Below, one piece after another: positions 1-14,587 of a stretch of DNA of 64,000 nt (within the stretch, counting starts at the first letter, position 1; each line of letters begins with the position of its first letter). The notes beneath the pieces were generated by a model. It did not search any database. It saw only the letters and a program-made list of their open reading frames with translations, and was not told the DNA's origin. The position numbers were made by a program, and so were the translations under genes. This DNA comes from Tetranychus cinnabarinus (taxonomy: Eukaryota; Arthropoda; Arachnida; Trombidiformes; Tetranychidae), in NCBI GenBank assembly GCA_022266195.1, contig WHVY01000004.1, positions 9,875,501-9,939,500 of the forward strand, read 5' to 3'.

Positions 1-212
1 CTTATCCATGATTTTTGGAAGAAAAAATGTAACGAAAAAAGTGTTTGAATAAAAGAAAAAGTAACGAGTAAATCAGGTCAAGTACGATTGTAATGGTGGT
101 CCAATGGAGCTTCAATTGCTGCTTGTAAAGTTTAGCTTTTTTTGTTACTGCCTTTTTGATGATGTTTCAACAGCAACAGTAAAAAGGTAAATTTTTTTAT
201 ATCAAATTGATC

Positions 213-218
213 TTTATT
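213..218 (-). terminator. Poly(A) signal for CWC15
   Basis: AATAAA on the minus strand, about 80 bp past the CWC15 stop codon, is the first canonical hexamer downstream and probably directs 3' end formation. Confidence 0.5.
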
Positions 219-297
219 CATACAATTGGCTTTGAGTTGGGTTCAATGAAAATTGGTAAGGAATATAATGGTGAAAATGGAGAGAGAAATGCAATTT

Positions 298-1080
298 CTA
301 TTTGATGTATTTCTCCATAAATTTTTTATGAAATTCTGATCTTAGCGTATCATTGATGAACTCTTTGTTCTTATTAGTTGATTCGTTTCGTGCACAATTT
401 TTAAACACTACATCATCGTCCCATCTTCTTTTCACTTTAAATTCAGTCTTGTTGGAATTCAATAATGGATTTCCTCTTAAAATATTTTCCATACGAATTT
501 TTTCTTCCTGTTGCCTTTTTTCAGCTTCTTTTCGCGCTTCTTCAGCAGCCCTTTCCTTCTTGATGCGATTTAATTCTGCTAACAATTCTTCAGTATCATC
601 TTCATCACTTTCATCGTCATCATCATCATCATCATCGTCATCATCTAGTTTATCATCAGCATCTGGATCATGAGGAGCTGCCATAATTTTGAGTCTCTTA
701 GGCTCTGGTAAACCATGACGTGATGCTGATACTCCCGAAGACGATCCTTGAGATTTACGACCTTCTTTCTCTAGAAGCGCTAATTTTTCTCTCTCTTCTA
801 AGTCTCGCTTGAAGTCTTTATTTTTAAGATCCTCTGCAGTGTTTTGTCCAGGTTGCCTAAAAAATTAGATTAGAGTTGATTGTAATGTTAATTTAGATGA
901 GGAACTTCTATAAATAAATATAATACAGATAAACTAAGATAAAGAAGATTCAATAGCAATACATTACCTGTATTTCAATTTGGTGTGTGAAGGAAGGTCC
1001 CGAGAAGAGTATTGTTTGGATAGACTGGCAAGATTTTTCTCCCCTTTAGACGCTCTGGCTGGATCCACTCTAGATGACAT
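298..1080 (-). CDS. CWC15: CWC15 homologue, spliceosome-associated protein (2 exons)
   Basis: Exon 1 is 1080-968 and exon 2 is 856-298, separated by a 111 bp GT-AG intron (967-857). Together they give 223 residues, close to the ~229 of animal CWC15. The N-terminus carries the family block LSKQYSSRDLPSHTKLKYR. The middle has a long Asp/Glu run, followed by a charged helix. The C-terminus has RMENILRGNPLL, the KVKRRWDDDVVFKNCA block and the invariant end LRSEFHKKFMEKYIK. In the known family CWC15 is a component of the PRP19/CDC5L-related part of the activated spliceosome in the nucleus. The start is the first ATG before the conserved N-terminal block. The identity rests on several collinear family motifs and is close to certain; the exon joint was inferred from phase and splice signals. 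Confidence 0.95.
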
Positions 1081-4000
1081 TCTGAATGCTGGTTATTAAC
1101 AGATAGATGCAAAAATGATTAAATAATAAGTTAGTGACTCTGTACAGGAGATAAACAAATGAAATTGATTATGAAACAAAATCAGGAATGGATCTACAAG
1201 ATTGTGTACTTTAAATAATTCCAATTTACAGTTCAATGTCTGCTATCACATCAAAAATTAATCAAAAATTACTTATAAAAATCACAATTAAAATTTAGGT
1301 TTAACAAATTCAACAAAACATCTGATCCAAACAAGGGGATGTTACCTAATTTAGAAAAATCAAAATTGCTTGTTGCTGTCGCAGAGTCAAAATTTTTGTA
1401 TGGTCCCTGTTGTTTGACGTCATTTTGAGCACGTGACTCCGACCAAACAGCAACACAACCAAAGAGTAAAGTTATCCTACTCTTTGAACACAACAAATTA
1501 CCCAATTGTATATTGTATTATATTTGCTGTACTTTTGAATACAAGTCAAGTTAAAACCTGTTGATTCAAAGAGTTATTGATTCTTCATGTTGATAAATTT
1601 TAACTGTTTGGATTTAGATGAAAAACTTCACATTGTCACGCTAAATCGAAACGTCGACCTTCTCAAACTTCACGAGTTGCTTTTGGTTTCCCATGATCTT
1701 GGTTAATCTTGTTCATCCAGTTGTTGTCAATGCTATGGTATAGCTGATTTAATGATGGCGCAAATTACGGTGCATTTGTGAAAGAAGATGTTGAACCGTA
1801 TTACCGATCGAAAAGACAAAGATTGCAATGTTGGATCGTCGGATTTAATCAAGTGATGGATTATGTAATGTTGGAGTGCGGTTAAAATGAACTCGACAAC
1901 TCATGGTAATCATATTAGTATCAAATTATCGCAATCTAAATTGATTGTAATTGAGAGTAATTTAATCTCATTCGCTGTTTGCTTCTTTACAACTTGATGT
2001 GAGTGATTCTCATTGAAAAGTCGTCAAGTGAAGACGAAAAATAATTCCTACTTCGATTGTTGAATGAATGGAATGGAATTGATGGTCATTGTAATTAATG
2101 GGAATAAAGGTGTTAATGGTCAAACTAAGAACAAAGAAAGATTCCTAACAAAAGCCCAATTGCCAAGGATATTTTATTACAGTTCATCTGATTACTTGTT
2201 GCCAGACCAATTTTCCTGATACGCACATTTGATCAATTGATAATCCAAAATGAAATTGATTCAATCAAAGTTATATTCCATTAGATTAACTGTTAAAACA
2301 GTAACATTTAATGTTACTAATTATGACAATAATTATAAACCATCACCTTAAATGGTTTCATCGTTTCCTTACCTTTATCTACCAATAGTCATAACCAGTT
2401 TTGTTTTTCCTTTTTTCAGGCCTCAACCCATTAACCTAAACATTGAGTTACCAGGTTTTTTTCGGGTCTCCATTTTGTTGCTTTCCTGGTTTCCAGTCTG
2501 GTATTGGAGTAACAGGGAAAGTTGTTGTTGTTGCTTCATTTTCATAGTTTAAGCTTCCATGATGATATGAAATTTATTGAGATGTTTCCACGCTCATCTT
2601 CACCTAACAATATTACCGATAAAGCTTGATATAATGTATATTGTTTGAAAATGGTTTTTAAATTAACCTTGGTAATTGTTAAAGAAAGTAATTCAAGATG
2701 AAGACGCTAAAAAAGATGATGATTGCAATGAAAAAAGGACTCAACCTTGAAATTCTGTTATGGAGCCATGAAAAAAACAAAATTTTCTGACTTAACCAGC
2801 AAGTCAACATGGTAAACGCTTTCGCTGAACATTATAAAAGTAGACATTCTGTTGAATATTGCCTTTTATATTGAAAGATAAACCTTCAATCAACTGACCA
2901 TCATTAAACTATTATCAGTGAAATGCATTGAAACCAATTTTTACTGATTAAAGACACGCCAAGAAAGTATTACAATTTGAATCAATATTACCGCTATTGA
3001 AACATTGTTGTCTTAATCCATCCAATAATGATTATATCTATTTATTTATAATTAACATTACAATTAACCTTTCTTCATTATTGTAGTCACTTGATTTGGT
3101 TAAATTTTCCTGTTACGTAAAGAAGCTTTTAAAGAGAAACATTTAAAGACAGACAAATCGATGCCAGCTAAACATAAAGCTATAAACAACTGTAAAGACT
3201 AGCCTTGACCCAATGTTAACTAAGGTCAGTGACTTTACATTGGTCAAGAAAAGATTCAATTGTATAACCCAAATTGTGATCATTCAACGTGAGCTCTGTA
3301 AACCAGTTGAAGCATATTATTTGAACCATTGAATGCAATTGATGTTCACAGACTGACATTCATGGTGATTTTGGGTTATAATTGTGATGATTATGATAAT
3401 GATGGTAATTATAATTATTATTGAGTGCACTGATTATTTTGATGATAATGACCATTGGTTAAACAGTTGCCATTAAAAATGTTACCATTTTTGTTTAACG
3501 ATTATTGATGGCAAAACAAAATCACTTGAAATAAAAGGTTAAGTTGATTGTTACCAAAGATCACAATTTAATTTGAGCCAAGCTAAAGTTAAATTATTGA
3601 ACAATTATCTTACTTCCCACTCAGAAATCAATTGAAATTGAGCTTGTTTTAAAAAGGCAACTATATTTTACCAACAGCACATGATTGTCAACTCACATGC
3701 ATCATTACAATCCAATGGATTCTCAATGCTACCAGTCAAACCCAGCTAACCACAAATTTCGTATCAATGATTACAATTAATCTTGATCACGCGGAGACTT
3801 AATATGGTTAACCAAAGACTCATTGTGATTAACCAATTCAATTTTAACAACTTGAAAAACCTCAATTACAAATCTGGTTCTAAAAAAGGTTTACAAGATT
3901 GTTTACTTTCTGGTTTTCTGGTTCAACCTTAAAAAAGCCTTATATAACTTTCAATTTTAAAGTAAATTGTAAACTGATTGTTTAATTGTCATTTAAAGAA

Positions 4001-7000
4001 GCAAAAATGTTATTTGATTTGTTGAATCACAACCAAATCAGCTGTTAACAGTTAAGGATTCCAAGTAAATCATTTAATAGCATTTGTCTTCAACAAAAAT
4101 CAATGTATTTCCAACCTAAATTGAATGGTTTACCTTTTGTCAAAAGATGTTTACCAGTTTACGCTCAGTTTAGAGTTATTTTGGTAATTGTTCATTGACT
4201 ACAATTAATAATATTTTTAACTTTGATTAACCAGTAATCTTTTGGTGCTCATCTAATCATGCTAATTGTTCATGTTAAACGTTGAACAACACAAAATGAA
4301 GGGATAAAAATATTCAAGTTGGAAAAATGTTTCCCATCCAACAATTTTGTTTGATATTTCAAGTTGATTGTAATCAATTTACTTTGCAATTGAGACAACA
4401 ATTTCAGCCTCTATTTACTTACAATCAAGGTTAATCATGATAATATCTGCACAATTTAATAATAGCAATGATAATTATTAACTTGTTATCATTTTAACTG
4501 TCAATGATAGAAGACCGTAAAAGAGTCAAATGTTAATCATCACTATCATGTCTTCAGGGTACTTTGACCGAGAAGCGATAAAGTTTCAAATGGTTTGATG
4601 AAGAATCGGAAAGAATTATTCTAATCATTTGCAAATCAATAGTAAATCACCATTAAATCAAAGATTAATCAATAAAACCATTGTTTTTGTCTTTCAATGC
4701 TTGTTGCTATCACTTTTGGGTTAACATTTGGTGCAGTTTTATTTTAGCTTTGATCGAGATTTCATTTTGCTGTAGCTTTCCAAGTTTTAATTGTTTAAAC
4801 TCAATCTTTGATCATCTAAATCATTTCAATTATTTTCCTAGCAATTAAAATGGATCGACATGTCTGTAAATCATTACAGTGTTTGGTTATTTCCTTTGCA
4901 AATGTCAAGTTGACTATCAAGTTTAATCATCTCTGTGTCTTGACGTGATAAAATGAACTCTTGATTTGTGTTGTTGTTTTGGATAATAATTGATAATAAA
5001 CCTTTGCGATTGATAACCAGGTGACTGGAATTATCAACTCAGTCTCTTTCATTGAACATTTGATTTGAGATGAAGTTCAAGTCTGGTTTTTCAGTTAAAT
5101 TAAGTTAAAGTGTACAAGTTTTCAATTTTAATGAGTATAAACAGATTTAATTAGAGTTCATTCACTAAATTAATGGCTAGTGAAAGCAGATGAAAACAGT
5201 TGCCAGTCAACAGATTTTATAATGTCTATTGGATTCACAGTGATTGTCGTTTATTACAATTAGTTGATCAGATTAGACCAAAGGTGATCACACTTTTAAG
5301 TATCCATGAAGAACTCCTTAAAGACTAGATAATGAATATTTTAAGGTAACATTTACAATTTAATATTGAAGGGTTGAGAGGTTTAATTTTGATTTGACAA
5401 AACTTGAAGTTATCCTTCAATGTGTTCAATCCAGGTAAACTGTTTATTGCGATCAAATCAATTTTAACAAACAAAATAATCTCCTTTAATACGATTGTTT
5501 TAAGCTTAACAACATTTTCTTGTCATAAATAATACGGCAAAAACAATCCATTGATTCATTTGCAACTTACAAGTTAAGGTAAAATATTGTGTGACTTGAT
5601 AGTAATCTGTCTGTAGATAGATTATCATGATGAATTTGAGATCAGTTGAGTATCGAGTTAATACACAGAAACCTTGTAATGGCTCTTTAGATGTATTAAT
5701 ACCAATTACTTCATAAACTTGACAGAATCATTGAATTCACTAAAAGACTTGATTTAAAGCTTTAAAATTATCGATATCAACATTTGTTCCAAACATCAGA
5801 CAATTGTTGCTCATTAAAAAGATTAATCTTTCAGAAATTTTTCGTGAAATCACATGAGAGGTTTCCCAGGTTACACAAAATTTCGCTCTTTTTTGCCTAA
5901 AAATATTCTTTGTCAAGCCTTTCCTTTCTGGGCAAGATTTGCTTTCATATGTTAATGTGTATCTATGATGAAAGGGTGAAATCTGTTTTTATCATTTCTT
6001 AATAGATCCACATTTCAATTTCAATTCGAGAGAGTATTTGAACGTCCTTTTAGTGTCCGTTTCATCATGGTGGTGATCGTAATGATAATCGTTGAAGCAC
6101 CGAAGTTGCTTTTTATGTAAGCTTTTTTCTAACTGTTTGGGCTCATAACTCAAGAACCATTGATGTTAGAGAACTGAGACTTGGAACTTTGCGAGTTGAA
6201 GTACTACATTCACCATTTGTTAAGGTAATTCAATGTCATTCGTTAATTTGACATCTGAACGACATGAAAAGGTCAAGAAAGAAACTTTTTTACTCTGAAT
6301 GACACTTTGTTGCTGATGAATAACATTTAATATCGTGAAATCATGCCATTTGAGCCTTTTTCAGCAATTAAGTTCGAAATATTCTTTATTTGATTACACT
6401 TCGTGTTTAAAACTGTAAACTTTCATTCACATACAATGCACTTTCAAAGCTACAAAATTTTACCTTGGAAAAGGTAAGATTAATGAAGTTCAGAATAAGA
6501 TCAAATTGATTTTTTGTTGCATCTTAAAGTTATTTTTCTGAGTCAGATGATCCAGAGTAATCTGTGACTCAGAAAAGATTGAGAATGATTTCATAAAAAA
6601 ATCAATTTTCTCGACTTTGAACAGTATTTCACATTATTTATGTTTTCTTTTACCGGATCAACTAAATGTTTTGAATAAAGGAATGAATTTTGGATAATTG
6701 ATTGTAATGATTGACATTTTATATTGTTTTGAAACTTTGAATGGAAATACAAACTCTGCAAATGGTCAATTTGGTGAAAATTTGGATCGCTTTTGAATTG
6801 GAAAACATTTTTGCTTTCAAAGTTAGAAAATAAAATTCATCAGAATCAATTTCAGTTATGAAAGTGTTATTTTTTATTTCTTTCAAGATTCAAAAATCTA
6901 ATTGATTGTTTAACTTTGCGCCAAATTATTACCTAGGAAAATGAGTAATAAGTCCGTACTTAAAGCAACCGAGCAATTTGTGCATACAATCAGACAAAAA

Positions 7001-10000
7001 TGAATTATTACTTTTTGATTTCTGTGAACCTGAAAAGTACATTTAAGACGCTTTGGACAAGCCATTTGAACAAGTTTTATCTCTTTAAATGCATCATCAA
7101 AATGATCAGATTTGCTTTTTATTTATCACCAAAAAGGATTGAAATGTTTTCACTGAAAAAAAGCAGCAACAAAAATCTACTTACCAAGTTTACTTAAAGT
7201 GAAAACACGAGGGAAAATTAAAGTGAAACTTGAAGTGAAACAAGCATCATATGACTTAACCAGTCTTTCCCAGGTAAACTCAATTTGCTTGGTTTCAACG
7301 GTATTGAAATAAATAACAAGTAGCTAAAATGGTTTCCACTTCTAGCGGACCTTGATGCCCATCCACTATAGCAACAACAATCATCATCATCATCGTCAAC
7401 AACAACATAAGCAACAACAGCAGCATGAAAACATTTACAAGCAAAACATCAACAATGTTTACCTTAAAGGCATCGTAACCTGGGCCTGATGAAAGTTGGA
7501 CTTAGGCGTGGATATTTCAAAGGTATAACTAAATAAGCAAAGGCCAGGAAAGATGATGGTAAAAGATTGCTTTACTGAACAAAAAAAAGAGGGTCAAGGA
7601 AATGGATTGGCTGTGAAACTAAAAGGTGAAAACGCAAAGTGAGGCGAAAGTATTGGCGAAACATTTTGTTTTGCCCAAAATAATATAATAAATCCATGAT
7701 AATTTTAAAGGTAACTTCAATTAAGGATGAAAGTTGAAAGGAAAAATGTTGCTAATAGTCATTTTATGTGTACATTAATACTTGTAAAAATGTATATTAT
7801 ATATTAATACATTCCCGTTACAAATACCGGTTTGACCAGATATTTGGTCATGTTGAACATGCAAAAAATGGGTATGGGAAGAGACATATTTACAAAACGT
7901 AAACAATCAATTTAACATTGTATTGGATAATCATTATTATCATCATCATTATTAACAAACAACATCTCTGATGTCAATTCAATCATCATTGTAAAATAAT
8001 CCAACCTTTAACCAAGTTTACCAGAAATTCAGTCAACATTTGAAAACAGTAAAGCTTTTCATTGTAACTTGCTTGACTCGCCTCATCAACACCATTTCAC
8101 TTTCATTGGCTCATAAAAATACTTTCACACTGACTTACTTTCATCGTCATCATCATCATCATCATCATCATCTTCTTCATCTTTTCCTCATCTTCATCTT
8201 GTTTCATTTTCTCACCAACTTGTAATTTAAGTTTTTTTCCTCTTACAGTGAGTTTGCTAGTTAACCAGTTTTCTGGTCCATCAAACCATTATTTAGGATT
8301 ATTATTTTGTTGCACTTTTCAACACTAACACTGTCAACTGACCGGTTCATTGGTCAATCTTGAAGTGTTTAAACAAACCAAGGTTACACTGGTCTAGATA
8401 TTTAACCATTTGTTTATCAAATAAAATAAAACTGGTGCAAAACCTGATTACCTTCAATCTGAAAGTTTGATCATTTGTCAGATCAAATGCATGTAAATGA
8501 TGTAAACTTGAAACCGGATGATCATGACGATGAATATGATGATTATTATAATGATCATTACGGTGATCATATCAGAGGATAACATTATTAGTATTGAATA
8601 ATTGGTGATTCAATTGAAAGTCAATGGACGTGATTTTGAACATGAAACTTCTGGGAAACCAAATTGAAAAGTCAAATTGTTTGTTTCCCCAAGATTATTC
8701 AATTGCAATGATATGAATTAAATGTTACCCAAAACAACAGTTAACCGTTGATTAAACCCAAAGTTCATCGATATTGAATATCAAACAATTTTTATCGGTT
8801 CAGCTTTATAAAAGTGATATTTTGGCTTCACTTCAACCTTTCATATCCAATTAATGTTATACTTTTCCAATGATCAACAATTCTCACTTGATTAATTCAG
8901 TTTTATGCTCATTTGGTTGACAATTTAATACAGCTGATTACAATAATAATAATGATGACGAAGGAATCTTAATCTTGTATTAGGAGCTTAAAATTGTAAC
9001 CTCGACATTAAAAAATTTTAAGGAAAATTGGAGAAACTAAAAGATGACCTTTTATATTGACAACAACAGACATGAAAGCATAACTTTTCAATTGATAGCT
9101 ACAGTTAATAATTAATAAATTGACCGATAAACCTTGATAAATCTTAGCAATTGAAGCCTCCAATGTTGTATAATAATTCAAAGTCTTAAACAAGCTCAAA
9201 AAGATATATTTTGCACTTTAAATGTCAACTGAGAATTACATGAAAAAGCATTGAAATACTCATTGTTAAACAGCATTATCAACCTCATTTTGGTTTGCAC
9301 CTTTGAGCTAGCAAGTCAGTGATTTACAGTAAATGTGTGACCAGATATGAAATACAAGCGACAATTTGTATCAATTGCATATTCAGTCATGAATGAGTCA
9401 ATGATAATCCAATAGACAGGTAAGCAAACAGCAAAAATACACACAAATTTAGACAAAAAATGCTACTTTACCAACCTTGAATTGAAAATAAAGAGTAAAT
9501 GCTATTTAACAATGAAACATTGATGGAAGAAGTGAGAGGTTACATGATTTGATCATTAGCTTCTATTCATTTGATTGATCATCAACATCATGCGATTCAC
9601 TCTATTAATATCATAGCATTACATGTATGTCTTTACGCTGTGTTTGTGTGTGTGTTTGAAGCGCTTACATCAGTATATTTTAATGATTCCCAATCATTAT
9701 GATTATCAGATTGAAGGTCATCTTTTTCCCTTTTATTTCTTTCATTATTATTCTTGATCATCAGCAATCCATTTAGATGGTTTCATTGATTCCAATTTAC
9801 ATTGAATAGCTGGTCCAAACACGTTCAGTTTAACACCTCATAGTAAACTCTATTGACTCCTATTGAAAGAAAGCAACTTTTACATGAAAACCGTTAATCT
9901 AAATATTATACACAAGTATATTAAATCAATGTTATAAATCAGTGTTGGTTAACTTACATTATTTTACATTTTTGAATCTGGCTTTCTTATTACAGATGAC

Positions 10001-13000
10001 TGGTGAAACAAATTAACCGATTAACCCGAAAATTGGTTCAACCTTGAATAACAGTGTAAAAAGATATACAGTAACTTAAGGAAGGATATTAGTTGATTTG
10101 GGTTTTGTCTGGTTGATACACATACTTGGTTGACTACTGCTAAAATTAAAGTGATTATAATTAGATTACTATTTAAGATGATGTTTGATGGTGAAAGGCG
10201 ATACTGATATACATTAAAAAACAAAAAAGGTTATTAAACTGGCAAATGTAACTCTTTGGTTACATTCGGGTTGTAAGTAAATAACGTCCCCTTTCCTTTC
10301 CATTGTTATGCTTTCTGTTTCTCACCAATAAGGATGAGTGCAAACTCTAGCCCAAGGTTGAACCTTTAATTTAATAGCTTCTTTTTTTAGGCCAACAACT
10401 AAATTATCGCCTATTTTGTGTTTAATTTAATCAATCATTGTGTATATTTGCTTTTAACAATTGTAACCAATTCACCAAAGGTTGATAACCTATGATTAAA
10501 AAACAACAAAGGTGGATTCTCGTATTCTAAATATGGTCATTTGGCTGGTGTTGATTCTTACAGGCTTGTAAACATTTCTGTTTCCCTTTGTTGGAAATTC
10601 TGGCAACCCTTTTGTTTCCAAGTGAGAATTTTAATTGTGATTCTATTCTTCTCGTGTTCAAGATTAGTTAAGAATCAACTTATCTTGATTGACAAATGAT
10701 TTTTGTTTTCATTTTTTCCCTCACTTTTGTCATATCTTTTGCTCTTTTTTTAAGGTAAAGTGTTACTGTTGCTGTTGATGGTTTTCCTCGCCGTAGGAAG
10801 AAATAAATCCTTTGGTCGACCCACAGTTGATTAGGTTAATGCTGATGATGTACACAAGGAGAAAAGAACTGAATAACTCAGGAAACAAAACAATTAACTT
10901 GAGAAGAAAAAACAAGGTAATTCAAAGGCGGCGGTAACCAGGATTATGTCTTCTATTGTTCTGTACCTCTATGATGACAACAATAAGAAGAACATAAAAA
11001 GCAAGATGAAAAAGGATAGGGTTGAACAGTCAAAAGTGGCCCACTAACAAGTAAAAAAAGCAAATTTAAGGTTAAGTTCCGAGGAAACTGGTGTTAACGA
11101 TGTAACTTGAACCAGAGACTGAAAATTGTGTTACAGTCTCAATTGTGGCCAAAAAGATGGTTAATTAAGATGGAAACATTGAAACATTTTGGTCTGATCA
11201 TGTTGACCTTGTATTTGTGCCTCAACTGCCGCTGCCATTATTGCGTTTGCTGCCATCGGAATGGTTTTAATGGCTATAAAAGCTACATGTATCCCAGGAT
11301 AGACCAATGAATCAAGCCTAACCCAATGGAACAAATGAAATCACCTTTTATTTCGTCATTTTAAATCTTAAATCATCTTCATTAGGCCATTAATAATTTG
11401 CTGTTCACTTTTTGCAGCAAGCAAGCTTGTATCTCTGCGTTTGTTTGTTGCCAGGCACTTGAACAAATTGAGTTGCGTTGGGTTATTGTCATCATTGGTT
11501 TGTTAAATTTTTCACATTCAACTGCTTACAGTTTCCTTTTACTGTTCACAATTCAAGGTTATCTACAATTCAGTTGGAAAATATGGAATCCTATTTTGTC
11601 AAATTAATTCCAACAGTTCCTTTTATTCACTCAATCCGTTTTTTTCAATTTACTCAGTCTCTATTATCTCTAGCTGTTCATCCCTGTTTAACGGCAGTTA
11701 ATTTTTCTATTCCTATTGATAAAATACTTTTTAATCAATATTTCAATTGGATATCAGCGTAACATCAACACCAATAAAAGCATAACAATTACGCACAAAA
11801 TTTACACATTTATTTCAATGGCAACAATTTGATTCACCATTTCAATTGGTTAGGTGATAATGAAAACTTGGTGAATAGATTTATCTATTTTTGAATGAAA
11901 AGCCCGCAAAAGCTTCAATGAAAAGACCAGTTTAATAAAATTTCACGTCCTATGCAAATTGTTGAAGCAATATATTTTGGGTCAACTTTTATTATCACAA
12001 TTAAATGAACACTTTTTTTGGTGTACTTTGAATAGTGTCAGTTAAGCTTTTTAATCGATTCCTATTTTAGCTCATTTGTTTTCAATAGCAAAACCACAAA
12101 AAAAATACATCAACAGTTTAAATTGTAAGAGGCAGCAAAAAATCAGGTAACAAACGTTATTAGGTTAACTACTAACTAACCAAAATCAATTTTAGGGTTA
12201 TACTTATTGTTACCATTTCAATTAGCTATTTGTCTTCTTAAACAGTTGATCATTAATTGTATATTATTCAACAATGTTAATGATATTACTCAATTGGTGG
12301 CAGCAATTTTGCGCCCAATACATACAAAAATAACCAAAATTAAATCAAAATTAAATTCCCTTTTACGATTCTCTTCTCTCATTTGATGATATAATGTATT
12401 AATTTGATTCATCCATTGATTAGTTCATCTATTTCTGGTAATAAAATGATGATTATACAAGTTTACCTAACAATAATAAAGCAAAATGCACACTGACAGC
12501 TTCAAAGGTGAACAACTGTATCCACATCTCGACGCCGTTTATAACATTATCATTGAATTAATGTTTCTAACTAGGGAAGGTTAACCATAGTTAATCAAAC
12601 TCAAGCACAATTTAATTTCCCAGTTTACCGGATAAATATTGTAAGCTTCAGCTAAACAGTGTAAATCTTAATTCAGTTTTCAAATAATGATTTGCATCTT
12701 GTTTGAAAGGCTTTCATTTGAATGGCAATTTTAATGGCAACAAAACATAACCTTTGTAATTATCAGTGTATGTAATGATGATTGTAACAATTATTGTAAT
12801 TGTTAACGCATTTTCTCATCCAAATCATCAATCCTTTGTTAACTCTATGGCCTAATCATGGTCCATTACATTACATTATTCAGGTAATGTTAACCAAAAA
12901 GAAACAATTTAACCTTGAAATTAAACCATCGTCAAATTAACCTTGGCTTTTTATATCATTTACAATCAAAATAACAATTTCAAGTTTAATCAATGTAAAC

Positions 13001-14450
13001 AGGACATAATTTAATTCTTAGATATTTTTTCAAACTTGTATTATTTCAATCAGTTACAATCAAATTATTCAAACAAAATTATTTCTTATTTTGCTGGTTA
13101 ACAGCAAGTGAAAGGAAAATGAAGTTTAAATTGTAATCAAATTAACTGTAAATTAAAAAAAGAAGGTTGAAAAGGTTATTAATTGAATCAAGTTGAAACA
13201 ATCAAACGATGAACTGTAAAGTGTAAATTGTTGTAAATTATTATTGATTGTTTTACTGTTTTATGTTAATAAACATTAAGCTGATTAAAAATGGATTGAA
13301 AAAGGTGCAAATGTATTAAGAAGTTGAGATATTTTTTTGTGATTACAATTTATGTAAAGACAAATGCTCACACTAAATGGCAATTAATTTGATTGCCTTT
13401 TTTCCTGGTCAATTTGATGGTCAAAAGGTCAACAAAAATAAGGTTGAATTGGTCAAACAATTGAGATTTACTTGTCTTGGTTGTCCATGTTTTAAACAGC
13501 AATCAAATTAGCAACTTTCCACTCGCTTCATTTGCTAATCATCAGATTAACCGGCAAATTGGTGATTTAAACAGAGCAATTGTTTAAATTATAAAATTAA
13601 CAAATCAATGAGCCAAATTGTGAATTAAATGGCGATCAAGATGTAAGAATGAAAACAATAAGAATCATTACATCGTCATTATCATCGTCATTGCAATTAA
13701 AACTGATGCTAGGGAATTAAATAATGCTTTTTTATACACAATAAATTGACAGTTCATTGACATTTTTATTGTTAGGAATATAAATTATCATCTGTAAGCA
13801 TAATAAATTATAATTAATAAATTACCATTGTTAGTCTTGATTGAAATTTTTGCTTTTGATCGGGTTGTTTGCATTAGATTTAATATTTTGTCTTCAGTTT
13901 TGATCAATATTGAAAAAGGATTGCTACTCATTTAGATGGATACAATTGTCATTATTATTAGATCTGATATTTAGGAGATTCAGTTAAATCAATTAGCTTT
14001 TATCTATGGTTTAACAAGTGACACTTGTGATTAAGATTTTAGTCTTGAGACTATACTGAAGCAACCGCTGAATTAAAGCCAAGTTTACACTTATACAATC
14101 AAGACTAATAATAATTGAATGTGTGTGTGTATAATAAGTTATTATTAATAATAAATCTTATATTGATGACGGAAACTTGTTAATTTATGATAAAATTTCT
14201 GGTAAGATAAAAAGTTAATCAACAATCAAGGTAAAGTACCGCAAGGAATTAATATAAGATACTAACGTTATGATATTAATAATAACTTTTTGGTTTACCT
14301 TCTTCTATACTTGAGCTAGACTAATCAAAGTTAGATTAGAGGAGAGACGATTAATTGCTGATTATTAGGATAAAGTTAAACAGTTACATCTACGGTTAAT
14401 TATTTCAATTGTAATTTGTAGTGGTAAATTTACAATTGAAATGCATCCAC
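1081..14450. other. Gene-poor AT-rich block
   Basis: I found no coding exon that I can support in about 13 kb. Reading frames here are short (under 100 codons), unrelated to any family I know, and lack codon-level structure. The stretch contains scattered simple repeats: CAT/CAA-rich around 7380-7430, a perfect CAT run near 8148-8172 and a short GT run near 9650. It could hold distal regulatory DNA of flanking genes, untranslated exons or a long intron of a gene outside the window; nothing visible decides. Confidence 0.5.
8146..8173. repeat. (CAT)n microsatellite
   Basis: An uninterrupted run of CAT units. The polyhistidine frame through it (8040-8225, plus) ends soon after and has no other protein character, so I treat it as non-coding simple repeat. 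Confidence 0.7.
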
Positions 14451-14587
14451 AAGGTTTGGTTTTCACGTTTCTTTTGATTAAGTTACGATATATCAAGTTG
14501 CTGTTGTATCCAAGTTGAAAATTGAAGTGTAAATTGACAAATGTTTCATCCAACCAGCGTTCATTGGAGTATGATGATCTCGCTGAT
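14451..14587 (+). repeat. Segment A, source-like copy of a local duplication
   Basis: About 137 bp that recur with scattered substitutions at 24521-24658 in the same orientation. Both copies start at the shared AAGGTTTGGTTTTCACG and run to TATGATGATCTCGCTGAT. Not coding in either copy. In the copied locus this piece is directly followed by segment B, whose other copy lies 3 kb further on. Confidence 0.85.

Noticed and set aside
353..673. Serine-rich plus-strand frame opposite CWC15
   Set aside because: It is the complement of the Asp/Glu-rich run of the real CWC15 exon.
7380..8225. CAT/CAA runs considered as CRISPR-like or coding repeats
   Set aside because: Simple tandem trinucleotides in a eukaryotic sequence with no spacer structure or conserved frame.
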